A DNA stretch of 64,000 nucleotides from Stenotrophomonas rhizophila. Its GTDB lineage: Bacteria; Pseudomonadota; Gammaproteobacteria; Xanthomonadales; Xanthomonadaceae. Every line of letters starts with the position of its first letter. The stretch's first letter is position 1. The position numbers and the translations under genes were made by a program. The stretch spans positions 1,609,501 through 1,673,500 of the forward strand of contig NZ_CP016294.1 in the NCBI RefSeq assembly GCF_001704155.1, written 5' to 3'. Below are positions 34,983 to 44,308 of this stretch, in pieces. Under the pieces are notes generated by a model. That model did no database searches, was not told the DNA's origin, and saw only the letters and a program-made list of their open reading frames with translations.

Positions 34983-35548
34983 CCCCCCAGCGGACTCAGC
35001 GTCACCGCCGCCAGCACCCGCGGCCACGGGAACAACGGGCCCGGGTCGCGCTTGCGCAGCACGCGCCGGTCCGGATCGTCGCTGGCTACTTCTTCCCGGG
35101 TGTCCAGCGCCTCGTGCCCGGCGATGTGGTGCAGGGCGGGCAGGGTGTCGCACAGATGCTGCAACAGGTCGATCAAGGCCGCGATCTGGGCCTCCGGATA
35201 GGGTTCGTCCATAGCCTGGTGGCGCGAATCCAGCCAGTGCGGGTAGCGGCCGGTGTTGACCAGTTCGATGCCGACCGAACGCGGGTTGTACCCGCTGACG
35301 TGGTGAGCCACGCGCTCGACCGGGACGTACTCGACGATGCTGCCGTCGCGGTCGATGTAGAAGTGCCCGCTGTTGCCGCTGCCGCTGTCGTACAGCACGC
35401 GCTCGCCGTAGCTGCGCGCCATGGCCAGGTCGGGCAGTTCGGTGCAGTGGATCACCACCAGATCGATGTCATCCGGCGCGCGCTCGCCCAGCTGCGCCAC
35501 GTAGGGCAGCGGCTGCGAATCGATGCGGGGCGGGGCGCGGTCGGGCAT
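34979..35548 (-). CDS. AmpD-like N-acetylmuramoyl-L-alanine amidase
   Basis: A 189-residue amidase of family 2, without a signal peptide, so probably cytoplasmic like AmpD, which cleaves anhydro-muropeptides during peptidoglycan recycling and thereby affects AmpC beta-lactamase induction. Zinc ligands are seen in DLVVIHCTELPD (His), HHIAGHEALDT (His region) and the Asp of RKRDPGPLFPW. The Tyr-containing GHFYIDRDGSIVEYVPVERVAHHVSG is typical of the fold. The last codons lie within the REP pair. Whether it is the main AmpD of the cell cannot be said. Confidence 0.85.
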   Translation of the reverse strand: MPDRAPPRIDSQPLPYVAQLGERAPDDIDLVVIHCTELPDLAMARSYGERVLYDSGSGNSGHFYIDRDGSIVEYVPVERVAHHVSGYNPRSVGIELVNTGRYPHWLDSRHQAMDEPYPEAQIAALIDLLQHLCDTLPALHHIAGHEALDTREEVASDDPDRRVLRKRDPGPLFPWPRVLAAVTLSPLGG

Positions 35549-35605
35549 GCGCCGATGCTAGCATTCAGGCATGAGCGCTTACATCGATTTCCACGCGGTG
35601 GCTGC

Positions 35606-36136
35606 ATGAGCCGCGGCCACTGCATTCTTTCCCACGGCTTCGAAAGCGGCCCGGACGCCACCAAGGTAACCGCCCTGGCCGAGGTGGCCGAGCGACTGGG
35701 CTGGACCCACGAACGGCCCGATTACACCGACCTGGATGCCCTGCGTGAGGTCAGCAGCGTGGGGGATGTCCGTGCCCGCCTGCAGCTCCTGGTCGAGCGC
35801 GCCAGCGCCGCCGCCGCGCAAGGCCCGGTCGTGCTGGCGGGTTCCTCGCTGGGCGCCTACATCTCGGCCATCGCCTCGCTGCAGGTCCCGACCCGGGGTC
35901 TGTTCCTCATGGTGCCGCCGACCCGGATGGGGCCGATGCCGGCGCTGGATGCCGCCCGCGTGCCCACCAGCGTGGTCCACGCCTGGCACGACGAACTGAT
36001 TCCCGCCGCCGATGTGATTGCCTGGGCCCAGGCCCGGTCAGCCCGTCTGCTGCTGGTGGACGACGGCCACCGCCTGAACAACCACGTGGACGCCTCCGCG
36101 CAGGCCTTCGAGGCCCTGCTCGCCACCCTCCGGTAG
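35606..36136 (+). CDS. Alpha/beta hydrolase (YcfP/RsbQ-like small hydrolase)
   Basis: A 176-residue hydrolase. The beginning [16 protein letters not shown] is the oxyanion region, the nucleophile Ser lies in [12 protein letters not shown], an Asp in [13 protein letters not shown] and the His in DDGHRLNNH complete a plausible triad. Substrate is unknown; related small hydrolases act as esterases. It begins 57 bases from the divergent amidase gene and ends before a REP cluster. Confidence 0.8.
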   Translation: MSRGHCILSHGFESGPDATKVTALAEVAERLGWTHERPDYTDLDALREVSSVGDVRARLQLLVERASAAAAQGPVVLAGSSLGAYISAIASLQVPTRGLFLMVPPTRMGPMPALDAARVPTSVVHAWHDELIPAADVIAWAQARSARLLLVDDGHRLNNHVDASAQAFEALLATLR

Positions 36137-36200
36137 AGCGGGGCTCCGACCCGCTGCATTCCGGTAGCGGTTCGGCCAGCCAGGCAGAGCCCGGCGCTAC
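36133..36200. repeat. Cluster of SMAG/REP-like elements before rlmL
   Basis: Starts with GTAGAGCGGGGCTCCGACCC, continues with a second GTAGCGGTTCGG unit and ends in an inverted GGCGCTAC, so it has GTAG ends in both directions. Confidence 0.6.
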
Positions 36201-36309
36201 GCGGCCGCGTGCGGCCCGGTCACGTACAATGGACGGTCCGGCGCCTGCGCCCGGGCCGCCCGCGGTGCCCGTGGGCACCCCCTTCCTGCTGACCTGCGAT
36301 ACCGATCCC

Positions 36310-38454
36310 GTGAAATTCTTTGTTTCCTGCGCCAAGGGCCTGGAGTACCTGCTCGCCGACGAACTGCTGGCGCTGGGCCTGCCCAGGGCCACTGCCACCA
36401 TTTCCGGCGTCAATGCCGAGGGCGAGCTGCCGCAGGCACTGAAGGTGGTGTTGTGGTCGCGCCTGGCCAGCCGGGTGCTGTGGCCGCTGGCCGAGTTCGA
36501 CTGCCCGGACGAGGGGTCGCTGTACCAGGGCGTCTCGTCGATGCCGTGGGAGCAGCACATCAGCCCCGAGCTGACCCTGTCGGTGGACGCCCATGTGTCG
36601 GGGACCGAAATCACCCACGCGCGCTTCGCCGCGCAGCGGGTCAAGGACGGCGTGGTAGACAGCCTGCGCGCGCAGGGTCTGGAGCGGCCGTCGGTGAACA
36701 CCGAGTTCCCGGACGTGCGCATCAACCTGTCGCTGCGCAAGGGCCGCGCCTCGATCTCGATCGACCTCGGCGGTGGCCCGATGCACCGGCGCGGCTGGCG
36801 CATGGCGCAGAACGAGGCCCCGCTGAAGGAAAACCTGGCGGCCGCCGTGCTGATGCGCGCCAACTGGCCGAAGATCCATGCCGAAGGCGGCGGCCTGCTG
36901 GACCCGATGTGCGGCAGCGGCACGCTGCTGATCGAAGGCGCGCTGATGGCTGCCGACGTGGCCCCGGGCCTGCAGCGCCACGGCAGCATTCCGCCGAGCC
37001 GCTGGCTGGGCTTCGACCGCGAAGCCTGGAACGCCCTGATGGCCGATGCGCGCACGCGCGAGCAGGCCGGGCGCGCAGCGCTCAAGCAGGTCATCCACGG
37101 CAGCGACATCGACCCGCATGCGATCCGCGCGGCCAAGGAAAACGCGGAAACCGCGGGTGTCGCCGAGGCGATCTGGTTCGGCGTGCGCGACGTGGCCGAC
37201 GTGCAGGTTCCGCCGCAGGAAACCGGTTGCGTGGTGTGCAACCCGCCGTATGACGAACGCCTGGCCGCCGATGCGGTGCTGTACCGCCGCCTGGGCGATG
37301 CGCTCAAGCGCGCCGTGCCGCAGTGGCGGGCCAGCCTGCTGTGCGGCAGCGCCGAACTTGCGTTCGCCACCGGGCTGCGCGCGAACAAGAAGTACCAGCT
37401 GTTCAACGGCGCCATCGAGTGCGCGTTGATCGTGTGCGATCCCATCGCCGTACCGCAGCGCGAGAACGCGGGCCAGCCGCGCGAGCTCAGCGAAGGCGCG
37501 CAGATGGTGGCCAACCGGCTGCGCAAGAACATCCGCAGGTTCAAGACCTGGAAGGCGCGCGAGCAGGTCACCTGCTACCGCGTGTATGACGCCGACCTGC
37601 CCGAGTACGCCGCCGCGATCGACGTGTACGAAGAAGACGGTGGCGCTGGCCGCACCTTCCTGCACGTGCAGGAATACGCCGCGCCGGCCACCATTCCCGA
37701 CGTGGACGTGCGCCGCCGCCGCAATGAGCTGCTCTCGGCCGCGCGCGAGGTGTTCCAGGTGCCGGCGGAGCAGGTGGCGCTGAAGTCGCGCGAGCGCGGC
37801 AAGGGCGGCAGCAAGTATGGCCGCTTCGAACAGCGCGGCGAATTCGTGCTGGTGCGCGAAAACGATGCGCTGCTGCGCGTGAACCTGTTTGATTACCTGG
37901 ACACCGGCCTGTTCCTGGACCACCGCCCGCTGCGCTGGCACATGGCCAAGGAAGCGCAGGGCAAGCGCTTCCTCAACCTGTTCTGCTACACCGGCGTGGC
38001 CAGCGTGCAGGCAGCGGTGGCCGGTGCGGCCTCCACCACCAGCGTGGATCTGTCCGGTACCTACCTGCAGTGGTGCGCCGACAACCTGGCCCTGAACGGC
38101 AAGGGCGGCAGCCAGCACCAGCTGATCCAGGCCGATGCACTGGCCTGGCTGGAAGCCGAGCGGCATCGGTTCGATGTGATCTTCTGCGATCCGCCGACCT
38201 TCTCCAACTCCGCCCGCGCCGAGGATTTCGACGTGCAGCGCGAGCATGTGCGGCTGCTGCGTGCGGCCGTGGCGCGGTTGAGCCCGGAAGGCGTGCTGTA
38301 CTTCTCGAACAACTTCCGCCGCTTCAAGCTGGACGAGGAAGCGATCAAGGAATTCGCCGAGTGCCGCGAGATCTCGGCCGACACCATCGGCGACGATTTC
38401 GAGCGCAACCCGCGCATCCACCGCGCGTGGGAGTTGAGGCGTTACGGGGCGTGA
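36310..38454 (+). CDS. rlmL: Bifunctional 23S rRNA methyltransferase RlmKL
   Basis: RlmL makes m2G2445 and RlmK makes m7G2069 of 23S rRNA; in gammaproteobacteria they are fused. The 714 residues hold a THUMP domain, the RlmL part with the SAM-binding [17 protein letters not shown] (from about residue 196) and the catalytic CNPPYDERL (about 310-318), and the RlmK part with [20 protein letters not shown] and [16 protein letters not shown]. The GTG at 36310 ([20 protein letters not shown]) matches the family start; the ATG at 36229 adds 27 unrelated residues. The gene ends two bases before a SMAG repeat. Confidence 0.95.
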   Translation: MKFFVSCAKGLEYLLADELLALGLPRATATISGVNAEGELPQALKVVLWSRLASRVLWPLAEFDCPDEGSLYQGVSSMPWEQHISPELTLSVDAHVSGTEITHARFAAQRVKDGVVDSLRAQGLERPSVNTEFPDVRINLSLRKGRASISIDLGGGPMHRRGWRMAQNEAPLKENLAAAVLMRANWPKIHAEGGGLLDPMCGSGTLLIEGALMAADVAPGLQRHGSIPPSRWLGFDREAWNALMADARTREQAGRAALKQVIHGSDIDPHAIRAAKENAETAGVAEAIWFGVRDVADVQVPPQETGCVVCNPPYDERLAADAVLYRRLGDALKRAVPQWRASLLCGSAELAFATGLRANKKYQLFNGAIECALIVCDPIAVPQRENAGQPRELSEGAQMVANRLRKNIRRFKTWKAREQVTCYRVYDADLPEYAAAIDVYEEDGGAGRTFLHVQEYAAPATIPDVDVRRRRNELLSAAREVFQVPAEQVALKSRERGKGGSKYGRFEQRGEFVLVRENDALLRVNLFDYLDTGLFLDHRPLRWHMAKEAQGKRFLNLFCYTGVASVQAAVAGAASTTSVDLSGTYLQWCADNLALNGKGGSQHQLIQADALAWLEAERHRFDVIFCDPPTFSNSARAEDFDVQREHVRLLRAAVARLSPEGVLYFSNNFRRFKLDEEAIKEFAECREISADTIGDDFERNPRIHRAWELRRYGA

Positions 38455-38455
38455 T

Positions 38456-38533
38456 GTAGAGCCGACTGTCAGTCGGTTTGCACTTGAGTTCCCGTTGCCA
38501 CCGGAAGAGCAGCCGACGGACAGTCGGCTCTAC
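38456..38533. repeat. Inverted pair of SMAG/REP-like palindromes
   Basis: GTAGAGCCGACTGTCAGTCGG at 38456 and the inverted counterpart ending in CGGACAGTCGGCTCTAC at 38533 face each other. The minus-strand GTAG of the right unit supplies the TAG stop codon of the DUF3325-like gene. Confidence 0.85.
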
Positions 38534-38859
38534 AGCGCGGCGGCGCCCAGGCCCAGCACCGGCAACGCCCAGGCCAGCGGCGCGATCCAGCGCGGTCGCC
38601 AGGGATACAGGCCGAACGCGATCAGCAGGCCACTGATCGTCATCGCCCCCAGCCACAGCACCGGGCCGGCGGCCCAGCCGTGGTCGGCCACGCAGATGCC
38701 GAACGCGGTCGCCAGCAATGCCCAACCCAGCCAACGCCACAGCCGCATGCGCGCGGGGCCGGCGTGCGCCTTGCCATGCAGGTCGAGCTGGTGCTTTTCC
38801 ATCGCCAGCGACAGTGCGGTGAACGCAGAAAAGTTCAATGTGAGCGCCAGCAGCATCAT
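38530..38859 (-). CDS. DUF3325-like small membrane protein of the PepSY operon
   Basis: A 109-residue protein with three to four helices (MMLLALTLNFSAFTALSLAM, LGWALLATAFGICVADHGW, ISGLLIAFGLYPW, WALPVLGLGA). It resembles DUF3325 proteins, which follow PepSY and DUF3649 genes in iron-uptake operons. Its start overlaps the PepSY gene stop. The stop codon TAG is formed by a SMAG repeat. Function is unknown. Confidence 0.75.
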   Translation of the reverse strand: MMLLALTLNFSAFTALSLAMEKHQLDLHGKAHAGPARMRLWRWLGWALLATAFGICVADHGWAAGPVLWLGAMTISGLLIAFGLYPWRPRWIAPLAWALPVLGLGAAAL

Positions 38860-40490
38860 GCGCTGGCCTCGGCGGTATTCGCGGTGGCGGCAAGGGCAGC
38901 GGCCTGGCGCCGCTTCTTCTCGGCAGCACTCAGCGCAGGCTGCCAACGCTGCATGCGCAGGCCGCAGTACGCCAGCATCGCGCCGAAGGCGAGCATCACC
39001 AGGTCGAACCCGGCCACCGCCCAGTCGCCGGTTCGCAGCGTTACGCCCAGATGTGCATCGGTGGTGAGCACATTGATCACGGGGATCAGAGCGAACAAGG
39101 CCGCGCCCAGGTACAGCTGCCAGGCCCACATCAACCTCTTGGGCCAGAGGAAGGCCGCCAGCAGGGCGGCGCCCCAGGCATAGAAGAACACGCTGGCTTC
39201 TGCGTCGGCGCGTTCCGCCATTTCCAGCGGCAGCAACCGGTTACCCCAGAAGTACGCGGCAAACGCGATCGGCAGGCCGGCCACGGCGCCGATGTTGAGC
39301 GCATCCACCAGCCGCAGGCCGAAGCCGATCCTGCCGGCCTTGGCGTGCTTGGGGCGCTCCTTGACCGCCCACAGCACTACGCCGCTGGCCGCCATCAGGC
39401 AACCCACCAGGCCGGACAGGAAGAACAGGGCGCGCAGGCCCCAGTCCGCGAAGCGGGCCAGGTGCAGGCCGTACATCACGCCGCGGGTGTGGGTGGCGCC
39501 GCCGGGCACCGGGCTGGTCTCGATCAGCGCGCCGCTGACCGCGTGGTAGCGCAGCGATGGTGTGTCGATCGACAGCCGCTTGCCATCGCGCTGGTAGATG
39601 TCGATCACCGCATTGGCCGCGCCCGGGTGGAACACGGTGAAGCCGCTGACCTGCGCGCCCTTCCATTCGGCACGCGCGCTGTCGAGCAGCTGCTGGATCG
39701 GCAGCGGCGCCGCGCGGCCTTCGGCGGCGTCGGCCGGATCGGCCAGGCGCGCAAAGGCCTCGCTGAAGAACGCGTCTTCATCCTTGGGATAAGCCACGCT
39801 TACGCCCTGCGGCAGGTACATGAACATCAGCGTGACTATGCCGGTGTAGGTGATCATCGCATGGTAGGGCAGGGCCATCACCGCGCTGACGTTGTGGAAG
39901 TCCAGCCACGAACGCAGGCCCTTCTCCGGCCGGAAGGTGAAGAAGTCCTTGAAGATCTTCTTGTGCGTGATCACGCCGGTGATGATCGCCACCAGCATGA
40001 ACATCGCGCAGAAACCCACCAGGTAGCGCGCCCACAGCACCGGGATATAGTGCAGGTCGAAATGCAGGCGGTAGAAGAAATCGCCGCCCCGGGTTTCGCG
40101 CGCGGCCACTTCCTCGCCGCTGGCCGGGTCCACCGTGGCATCGCCGAAGCGGCCACCGCCGCGGCGGCGCTTTTCACCTTCGGCCGGTGGCTCCACCATC
40201 GATTCGGGGTTGCGCCAGAACATGCGCATGGCCGGGTTGCGCGGATCGGGCAGGGTCACGTTCCAGCTTTCGGCCTGCGGCGCCTTGTGCTGCAGGAAGG
40301 TCACCGCGCGCGCGGCGGCGACCTCGGTGGACACGCTGCTGCGCGGCAGCTCCGGGCGCATCCAGCGGCTGATTTCTTCGCGGTAGTAGCTGGCGGTGCC
40401 GGCCATGAAGATGAGCAGCAGCAGCCAGCCCACCAGCAGCCCGGTCCAGGTGTGCAGCCAGGCCATGGACTGGCGGAATCCATTCTTCAT
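38856..40490 (-). CDS. PepSY-domain membrane protein (iron uptake associated)
   Basis: A 544-residue inner-membrane protein of the PepSY_TM family: first helix at SMAWLHTWTGLLVGWLLLLIFMAGTASYY, then a periplasmic part, helices around VLWARYLVGFCAMFMLVAIITGVITH and VSAVMALPYHAMITYTGIVTLMFMY, a second periplasmic PepSY-like region (DSARAEWKGAQVSGFTVFHPG) and several C-terminal helices. Such proteins are linked to TonB-dependent siderophore receptors and are thought to reduce ferric siderophores. Conserved histidines (HTW, HFDLHYIPVLW, HNVS) fit haem or electron transfer. It overlaps both its neighbours by a few bases in a Fur-box-associated operon. Confidence 0.85.
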   Translation of the reverse strand: MKNGFRQSMAWLHTWTGLLVGWLLLLIFMAGTASYYREEISRWMRPELPRSSVSTEVAAARAVTFLQHKAPQAESWNVTLPDPRNPAMRMFWRNPESMVEPPAEGEKRRRGGGRFGDATVDPASGEEVAARETRGGDFFYRLHFDLHYIPVLWARYLVGFCAMFMLVAIITGVITHKKIFKDFFTFRPEKGLRSWLDFHNVSAVMALPYHAMITYTGIVTLMFMYLPQGVSVAYPKDEDAFFSEAFARLADPADAAEGRAAPLPIQQLLDSARAEWKGAQVSGFTVFHPGAANAVIDIYQRDGKRLSIDTPSLRYHAVSGALIETSPVPGGATHTRGVMYGLHLARFADWGLRALFFLSGLVGCLMAASGVVLWAVKERPKHAKAGRIGFGLRLVDALNIGAVAGLPIAFAAYFWGNRLLPLEMAERADAEASVFFYAWGAALLAAFLWPKRLMWAWQLYLGAALFALIPVINVLTTDAHLGVTLRTGDWAVAGFDLVMLAFGAMLAYCGLRMQRWQPALSAAEKKRRQAAALAATANTAEASA

Positions 40491-40837
40491 GCACGTGCTC
40501 CCAGTGCGAGGGTGCCCAGCCAGAACAACGCGGTGGGCGCGGCGATGCCGATCCAGGCGCGCAGTGCGGTGCGGGTGGCGAATGCCCACAGCGCGGCGCA
40601 GGCGCACAGCACGATCGCCACCAGCATGCCGGTCAGCACCGCTTGGGCGCGGGCGATGGGCAGGGCTACGGCGAAGAACATCGCGCAGGTGGCGGCCAGC
40701 GCGTAGCCGCCGATGATCGCGGCCAGCGAACGCGACAGCACTCCCAGCCAGGGGCGGTCGATGAAACCGCCGAAACGGTTGAACCAGCTGGCATCAGGCG
40801 TGCTGTCCACGGGAACCTGCAATGTCGGGTCGAACAA
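40487..40837 (-). CDS. DUF3649-like small membrane protein, first gene of the PepSY operon
   Basis: A protein of about 116 residues with three helices (LGVLSRSLAAIIGGYALAATCAMFFAVALPI, AVLTGMLVAIVLCACAALWAFA and WIGIAAPTALFWLGTLAL). It resembles the DUF3649 proteins found in front of PepSY genes. The start is uncertain: there is no ATG at the beginning of the frame, and TTG 40837 or GTG 40810 must be used. It overlaps the next gene by four bases. A Fur-box-like sequence lies 166 bases upstream. Confidence 0.7.
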   Translation of the reverse strand: MFDPTLQVPVDSTPDASWFNRFGGFIDRPWLGVLSRSLAAIIGGYALAATCAMFFAVALPIARAQAVLTGMLVAIVLCACAALWAFATRTALRAWIGIAAPTALFWLGTLALGARA

Positions 40838-41002
40838 CGAACGTCACCGGCCGAAGCCGGTGACAGGGAAAGGGTGGCCATCCGTGGCCAAGCCGCCGCA
40901 CAGGGCGGGGGTATCCCTGGAGAACGGTGTTGCCTCTGTCGCGCACGGCAGCGCCACCATCGGCGGCGCGCAGGACGGCATCGAGCAAGCATCCAGTTCG
41001 CT

Positions 41003-41021
41003 AATGATAGTCATTATCATT
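41003..41021 (-). promoter_or_regulatory. Fur box
   Basis: The 19 bases aatgatagtcattatcatt closely match the Fur consensus (GATAATGATAATCATTATC) and form a near palindrome. It lies between the PepSY operon and the divergent aminotransferase gene; iron-dependent repression of the PepSY operon is the natural reading. Confidence 0.85.
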
Positions 41022-41089
41022 CGCTTCGGCAAGATTGATCGGCATTTCGCGCCACCCGTTCTTCGCGCGGCGGCTGCAATACTGGCCGC

Positions 41090-42319
41090 ATGACCGACGC
41101 AGACCTGCACGCTCTCGACGCCTTGCCCGATCCCGCCGGGCGCGACCCTGACAGGCTGGCAGCCGATGAGGACTGGTGGTCCCAGGTAGCGGCGCTGTAC
41201 GACCTCACCGACGAGGTGGTCATGCTCGACAACGGCTACTGGGGCGCGATGGCGCGGCCCGTGTTGCAGTCGTATCAGCGCGCCACCGCACGCGTGAACC
41301 GTGAGAATGCCTGGTTCGGGCGGCGGGAGTTCCCGGCGTTGTTGGAACACGCGCGGGCAACGCTGGCCGAAGCGCTGGGCGTGGGCACCGATGAGATCGT
41401 GCTGACACGGGGCGCGACGGAAGCGATGCAGGTACTGATTGCCGGCTATCGGCACCTGTCTCCGGGCGATACCGTGCTGTATGCGGACACCGACCACGAA
41501 AGCGCGATCGCCGCCGTGCAGTGGCTGCGCGAACGCAGGGGCGTGGACGTACAGCGCATCGTGCTGCCGGAGCCGTTCGACCATGACGGCATCGTGGACA
41601 CCTACCGCCAGGCGCTGGCGCGCTACCCGCGCACCCGCCTGCTGCTGCTCACCCAGGTCGGCCATCGCAACGGCATGCTGCTGCCGGTGGCGGAGATCAG
41701 CGCACTGGCCCGCGCGGCCGGCGCGGACGTGGTGCTGGATGCGGCCCATGGCATCGGCCAGGTCGACACGCCGCTGCACGCGCTGGGCGCGGATTTCGTC
41801 GGTATCAACCTGCACAAGTGGATCGGCGCACCGGTCGGCATGGGTGCGCTATACGTGCGTCGCGGACGCGTTCAGGACCTGGATCCCTGCATGGGCGAGG
41901 CCGACACCGGCGATATCGACAGCCGCGTCCACACCGGCACGGTCAACTTCGCGGCGGTCATGGCCTTGCCGGCCGCGGTATCGCTGCACCAGCGGATCGG
42001 CGTGGCAAACAAGCGCGCGCGCCTGCTGCGCCTGCGCAACCAGTGGCTGGATGCGCTGCGCGACGACGCCCGGATCCAGCTGCTGGCGTCACCGGATCCG
42101 CGTCTGTCCAGCGCCATCGCCGCCTTCCGCCTGCGCGGGCAGGTCAGCCTGGAGGCCAACGCCGCCACGGCCGAGCGCATGCTGCAACAGTCCGGTGTCT
42201 TCGTGGTGGCCCGCGAGGGCTTGGCGTCCGGCGCCTGCGTACGCGCGACACCGGGCATCTTTACCGCCCCCGCGCAGATACAGTCGCTGATCGACGCCGT
42301 GCGCGCAGTTGCTGGTTAG
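41090..42319 (+). CDS. Class V aminotransferase-like PLP enzyme (isopenicillin N epimerase-like)
   Basis: A 409-residue PLP enzyme of the aminotransferase class V fold. The PLP-binding Lys is in FVGINLHKWIGAPVG, the phosphate-side region is LTRGATEAMQVLIAGY, and DAAHGIGQVDTPL holds the Asp and His that contact the ring. Members include cysteine desulfurases, kynureninase-like enzymes and isopenicillin N epimerase-like enzymes; no Cys at the desulfurase position is seen (SGACVRATP lies at the C-terminus). The reaction remains unknown. It stands alone, divergent from the PepSY operon. Confidence 0.85.
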   Translation: MTDADLHALDALPDPAGRDPDRLAADEDWWSQVAALYDLTDEVVMLDNGYWGAMARPVLQSYQRATARVNRENAWFGRREFPALLEHARATLAEALGVGTDEIVLTRGATEAMQVLIAGYRHLSPGDTVLYADTDHESAIAAVQWLRERRGVDVQRIVLPEPFDHDGIVDTYRQALARYPRTRLLLLTQVGHRNGMLLPVAEISALARAAGADVVLDAAHGIGQVDTPLHALGADFVGINLHKWIGAPVGMGALYVRRGRVQDLDPCMGEADTGDIDSRVHTGTVNFAAVMALPAAVSLHQRIGVANKRARLLRLRNQWLDALRDDARIQLLASPDPRLSSAIAAFRLRGQVSLEANAATAERMLQQSGVFVVAREGLASGACVRATPGIFTAPAQIQSLIDAVRAVAG

Positions 42320-42343
42320 GCAGGTTTCCCTGCCGGTAGATGT

Positions 42344-42742
42344 TCAGCGCGAGCTGCAGGCCTTGGCGATGTCGGCGTCGATCCGCTCCGGTGCGGGGCG
42401 TCCGAACATCTCGCTGATCTCGCGTCGGGAACGCAGTTCTTCGCATTGCTCCGGATTGGCCGCGCCGTCGATCACGGTGCCGCGCACCGGGGGCTCTCCA
42501 CGGCCAGCGTCAGCCTGCATGCGGCGGCGGGCCTGGTGCAGGTCGCGCTGGGCGCGGGTGCGCTCTTCCCACGTGAGGTTGGGGTCTTTGACAATCGGGC
42601 GGGTCACGCCGGTGTCCTGCTCGGGTGGGCAGGGTACCGTCTGGTAGATGGTCTGGCCGCCGTTCGCGCACTTGTACACGCGCCCGGCGTGGGCATTGCA
42701 GGCCAGCGCGCACAGCGCCAACGTCATGATCGTCCTTCGCAT
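42344..42742 (-). CDS. DUF4124-type exported small protein
   Basis: A 132-residue exported protein: signal peptide MTLALCALACNAHA followed directly by RVYKCANGGQTIYQTVPC, the DUF4124 core with two Cys that could form a disulphide, and a charged C-terminal helix (TWEERTRAQRDLHQARRRMQADAG) ending AKACSSR. DUF4124 proteins are common in xanthomonads and their role is not known. The ATG follows a G-rich ribosome site. Confidence 0.8.
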   Translation of the reverse strand: MRRTIMTLALCALACNAHAGRVYKCANGGQTIYQTVPCPPEQDTGVTRPIVKDPNLTWEERTRAQRDLHQARRRMQADAGRGEPPVRGTVIDGAANPEQCEELRSRREISEMFGRPAPERIDADIAKACSSR

Positions 42743-42847
42743 GGTTCCCCCCGTGGGCCACTCCAGCCCTGAATGCGCGGCAGAATACGCGAACCACGTC
42801 TCAAAAACACCCGGGCAATCTGTCAACCGGGCCTGCCACAAACCGAA

Positions 42848-42871
42848 GTAGAGCCACGCCCTGCGTGGCTG
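42848..42871. repeat. SMAG/REP-like palindrome with GTAG end
   Basis: GTAGAGCCACGCCCTGCGTGG: GTAG then the hairpin GCCACGCCCTGCGTGGC. It lies just after the DUF445 gene. Confidence 0.65.
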
Positions 42872-42884
42872 CGCTGGGCAGTCC

Positions 42885-44177
42885 CTACCAATGCATCCAA
42901 ACGGTCAGGGCATGCAGCAACAGCCCGATCAACCCACCCACCAAGGTGCCGTTGAACCGGATGAACTGCAGGTCGCGACCCACGCTGAGCTCCAGCTGCT
43001 CCACCAGGTGCCGTTCGTCCCAGCCCTTCACGGTCTGCGCGATATGGCTGGTCACGCCTTCGCGCAACCGGGTGGTCAGGCGCTCGGCACCGTCCATGAG
43101 GTGCTGGTTGAGCGCCTCGCGCAGTGAAGGGTCCTCCTGCAGCGCCTGGCCGATCTTGCCCAGGCTGCGCTGCAGGTGGCCGGCCAGCGCAGACGATTCG
43201 CTGGACAGATCGGCGCGCAGGCTGGCATGGATGCGCGCCCATAGGCCCTGGACGTACTCCTGCACCGCCGGGTGGTCGATCACCTGCTGCTTGAGCTGGT
43301 CGACCTTTTCCGCCAGTGCCGGGTCGTGGCGCAGGCGCTGGATGTAGCCGCCCAGCCACGCCTCGTAATCCTTGCGCAGCGGGTGTTCCGGCTCGGCCAG
43401 GATCTGCTGCAGTTCGGCCAGCACCGCGTGCGCCATGCGCTCGGCCAGGTTGTCGCCGATTTCATCAATGGGTTTGACCCAGTTCACCGTGCTGGCGAGC
43501 TTCGGCCATTCGCGCTGGATGTAGCGCACGATCAGTTCGGAAGCGCGCTGCCGCACGGCGTCGTTGTCCATCCACTGGCTGATCCGGGTCAGCCCTTCGT
43601 CCAGCACCCGCTGGTGGCGGTTGTCGGCAGTGAGCAGGCCCAGCAGCTCGCCGGCTGTGGCCGCCGCGTTCCACTGCCGCAGCTGCTCGACCACGAACGC
43701 CTGGATGCTGCGGCGAACGGCGGCTTCGTCGAGGAAATCCAGCGCCTGCAGGGCCCAGCCCCGCGCCATGTCGGCCAGCAGCCGCGACCGTGCGGGATCG
43801 GCCAGCCAGCTGCCAAGCCGGCTGGCGGGATCGAATACCTGCAGCCGGGCCAGCAGTGCCTGCGGTTCCAGGAACTGGTCGCGCACGAACACCGCCAGGC
43901 TGTCGGCAATGCGCTCCTTGCTGCGCGGGATGATCGCCGTGTGCGGGATCGGCAGGCCCAGCGGGTGGCGGAACAAGGCCACCACCGCGAACCAGTCGGC
44001 CAGCGCGCCCACCGCAGCGGCTTCACAGAAGGCGGAAACCCACGCCCAGATACCGCGTTCGCCGTTGAGATGGCTGATGACGAAGCCGGCCAGCATGGCC
44101 AGCAGCATCGCCAGGGCAATGGCTTTGAGGCGGCGTAGCTGGGCGCGGCGGGGGTCGACCGAGGGCGTGCTGTTCAT
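42885..44177 (-). CDS. DUF445-family membrane protein
   Basis: A 430-residue inner-membrane protein with helices at each end: an N-terminal pair (LKAIALAMLLAMLAGFVISHL and WVSAFCEAAAVGALADWFAVVALFRHPLG, the family signature with PLGLPIPHTAIIPRSKERIADSLAVFV) and a C-terminal helix (TLVGGLIGLLLHALTVWM). The middle is a long helical soluble region. The function of DUF445 proteins is not known. ATG 44177 is a sensible start. Confidence 0.85.
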   Translation of the reverse strand: MNSTPSVDPRRAQLRRLKAIALAMLLAMLAGFVISHLNGERGIWAWVSAFCEAAAVGALADWFAVVALFRHPLGLPIPHTAIIPRSKERIADSLAVFVRDQFLEPQALLARLQVFDPASRLGSWLADPARSRLLADMARGWALQALDFLDEAAVRRSIQAFVVEQLRQWNAAATAGELLGLLTADNRHQRVLDEGLTRISQWMDNDAVRQRASELIVRYIQREWPKLASTVNWVKPIDEIGDNLAERMAHAVLAELQQILAEPEHPLRKDYEAWLGGYIQRLRHDPALAEKVDQLKQQVIDHPAVQEYVQGLWARIHASLRADLSSESSALAGHLQRSLGKIGQALQEDPSLREALNQHLMDGAERLTTRLREGVTSHIAQTVKGWDERHLVEQLELSVGRDLQFIRFNGTLVGGLIGLLLHALTVWMHW

Positions 44178-44227
44178 GCGGCAAGTGTATCGACCCGGAT
44201 GCGAACGCCGCCTCGACAAGCACTCTG

Positions 44228-44302
44228 GACGACCGGCCAACGGCCGGCGCCACCAGGAAACTCCCACATCGCTCGACGGTAGCGCCGGCCGTTGGCCGGC
44301 AG
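44228..44302. repeat. Inverted pair of REP-like palindromes
   Basis: GACCGGCCAACGGCCGGCGCCACC and, inverted, GGTAGCGCCGGCCGTTGGCCGGC. It fills the gap between the ParB-like and DUF445 genes. Confidence 0.7.
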
Positions 44303-44308
44303 AACGGG

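Noticed and set aside
36220..38421. A 733-codon minus-strand frame opposite rlmL
   Set aside because: Shadow frame of rlmL with no recognisable fold.
40844..41029. A possible small minus-strand gene just downstream of the Fur box
   Set aside because: It would begin MTIISELDACSMPSC inside the Fur box and has no ribosome site; it is the end of a longer shadow frame of the aminotransferase gene.
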